Positions 12,015 through 12,781 of a DNA stretch of 12,781 nucleotides are shown here, in pieces; position 1 is the stretch's first letter; each line of letters opens with the position of its first letter. A program made the position numbers and the translations under genes. Origin of the DNA: JBBDWZ01 sp050732575 (GTDB lineage Bacteria; Gemmatimonadota; Gemmatimonadetes; Longimicrobiales; RSA9). The DNA lies in assembly GCA_050732575.1 (NCBI GenBank), contig JBOHRF010000131.1:1-12781 (forward strand), in the 5' to 3' direction. The notes under the pieces were generated by a model. That model saw only the letters and a program-made list of their open reading frames with translations, searched no databases and was not told the origin of the DNA.

Positions 12015-12781
12015 GCGAGATACAACAGGTGGCCGTGATTGGAGCAGGCATCATGGGCAGTGGTATTGCCCACACGTTTGCCCAACATGGATTCAACGTT
12101 ACGCTGATGGATGTCGACGATGCCCGGCTCACTATTGGGCTGCACACGCTGCGTGCCAATCTCGAACGTCAGGTGAAGAAAGGAACGCTGACCGGCCCGG
12201 ACGCCGAGGCTGCACTCACACGGATTACTACCACGACTGCGTTGGCGGAGGCGGGCAGTGCGCACGTGATCATTGAGGCAGCGCCCGAGCAGCTCGATCT
12301 CAAATTGCAAATCTTGCGCGAACTCGATCAACTCAGTGCGCACGCCATTCTGGCCTCCAACACATCATCCATTTCGATCACCGTGTTGGCCGGGCAATGT
12401 GCGCACCCCGAGCGCGTGATCGGCATGCATTTCATGAATCCGGTTCCCGTGATGAAGCTGGTGGAAGTGATCCGCGGGTTGCAGACGTCGGACGAAACGA
12501 CCGATGCCGTGATGGCACTGACTCACCGGCTGGGCAAGACACCGGTGGAAGTGAATGACTCGCCCGGCTTCGTATCCAACCGCGTGCTGATGCCGCTCAT
12601 CAATGAAGCCATCTTTTGTGTCATGGAAGGTGTGGCTCTACCGGAAGCAGTGGATACGGTGATGAAGTTGGGCATGAATCATCCGCTCGGGCCTCTTGCA
12701 CTGGCCGACCTGATTGGGTTGGACACCTGCCTCGCCATTATGGAAGTTCTGCAGCGCGACCTGGGCGAGGACAAGCATCGG
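12011..12781 (+). CDS. 3-hydroxyacyl-CoA (3-hydroxybutyryl-CoA) dehydrogenase, 3' end outside window
   Basis: Reversibly oxidises 3-hydroxyacyl-CoA to 3-oxoacyl-CoA with NAD(P). The window holds 257 residues of an expected 280 or so; the frame is open to the edge. The Rossmann block VAVIGAGIMGSGIA (GxGxxG, residues 11-16) opens the protein. Catalytic blocks are SNTSSI (Ser116-Ser120), GMHFMNPVPVMKLVEV (His140, Glu152) and PGFVSNRVLMPLINEA (Asn190), then the C-terminal domain NHPLGPLALADLIGLD. It resembles the single-domain clostridial Hbd/PaaH type rather than a large FadB fusion. The start ATG 12011 overlaps the CPBP stop. It acts next to the thiolase reaction, so the two genes fit one pathway even though bioY, a terminator and the CPBP gene separate them. 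Confidence 0.95.
   Translation, partial: MSEIQQVAVIGAGIMGSGIAHTFAQHGFNVTLMDVDDARLTIGLHTLRANLERQVKKGTLTGPDAEAALTRITTTTALAEAGSAHVIIEAAPEQLDLKLQILRELDQLSAHAILASNTSSISITVLAGQCAHPERVIGMHFMNPVPVMKLVEVIRGLQTSDETTDAVMALTHRLGKTPVEVNDSPGFVSNRVLMPLINEAIFCVMEGVALPEAVDTVMKLGMNHPLGPLALADLIGLDTCLAIMEVLQRDLGEDKHR

Overview
The window is about 12.8 kb of GC-rich bacterial chromosome, densely coded, with every supportable gene on the + strand. It shows no mobile elements, CRISPR, tRNA or rRNA. The content (an Rsb-type partner switch, Rex, arginine deiminase, BioY and thiolase/hydroxyacyl-CoA dehydrogenase) and the GC-rich style fit a free-living heterotroph of a phylum such as Gemmatimonadota. That placement is inferred from gene content and no marker gene proves it.

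Layout: (1) 3-872 is the C-terminal part of phosphate acetyltransferase (pta). (2) 907-1239 is a STAS anti-anti-sigma factor (RsbV/SpoIIAA type). (3) 1240-1518 is a structured intergenic stretch with a strong hairpin and facing purine and pyrimidine tracts. (4) 1519-5049 is a run of four genes joined by 4-nt start/stop overlaps: RsbW-like anti-sigma kinase, GAF-SpoIIE phosphatase (RsbU-like), rsmA (16S rRNA dimethyltransferase) and a short sensorless protein with an intact histidine H-box but a degraded ATPase domain. (5) 5024-5075 holds a candidate promoter and a near-perfect Rex operator. (6) 5124-9113 holds rex, arcA (arginine deiminase), a DEDDh exonuclease with an unrecognised N-terminal region, and a metallo-beta-lactamase-fold hydrolase. 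(7) 9114-9317 holds an imperfect tandem repeat and a TATAAT promoter element. (8) 9318-12781 holds an acetyl-CoA acetyltransferase, bioY, an intrinsic terminator, a CPBP intramembrane protease and a 3-hydroxyacyl-CoA dehydrogenase cut by the window edge.

How the genes may work together: the STAS protein, the RsbW-like kinase and the RsbU-like phosphatase form a complete partner-switching triad, although no sigma factor lies in the window. Rex (NADH/NAD+ sensor), Pta (acetyl-phosphate and acetate metabolism) and arginine deiminase (first step of fermentative arginine use) suggest energy metabolism responsive to redox or oxygen. The thiolase and the 3-hydroxyacyl-CoA dehydrogenase act on consecutive C4-CoA intermediates. 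The most unusual items are the ATPase-degenerate H-box protein, which resembles Spo0B/ChpT-type phosphotransfer proteins in architecture and is coupled to rsmA inside the signalling operon, and the rex promoter/operator that overlaps the end of that gene. I did not find an obviously new multi-gene system.
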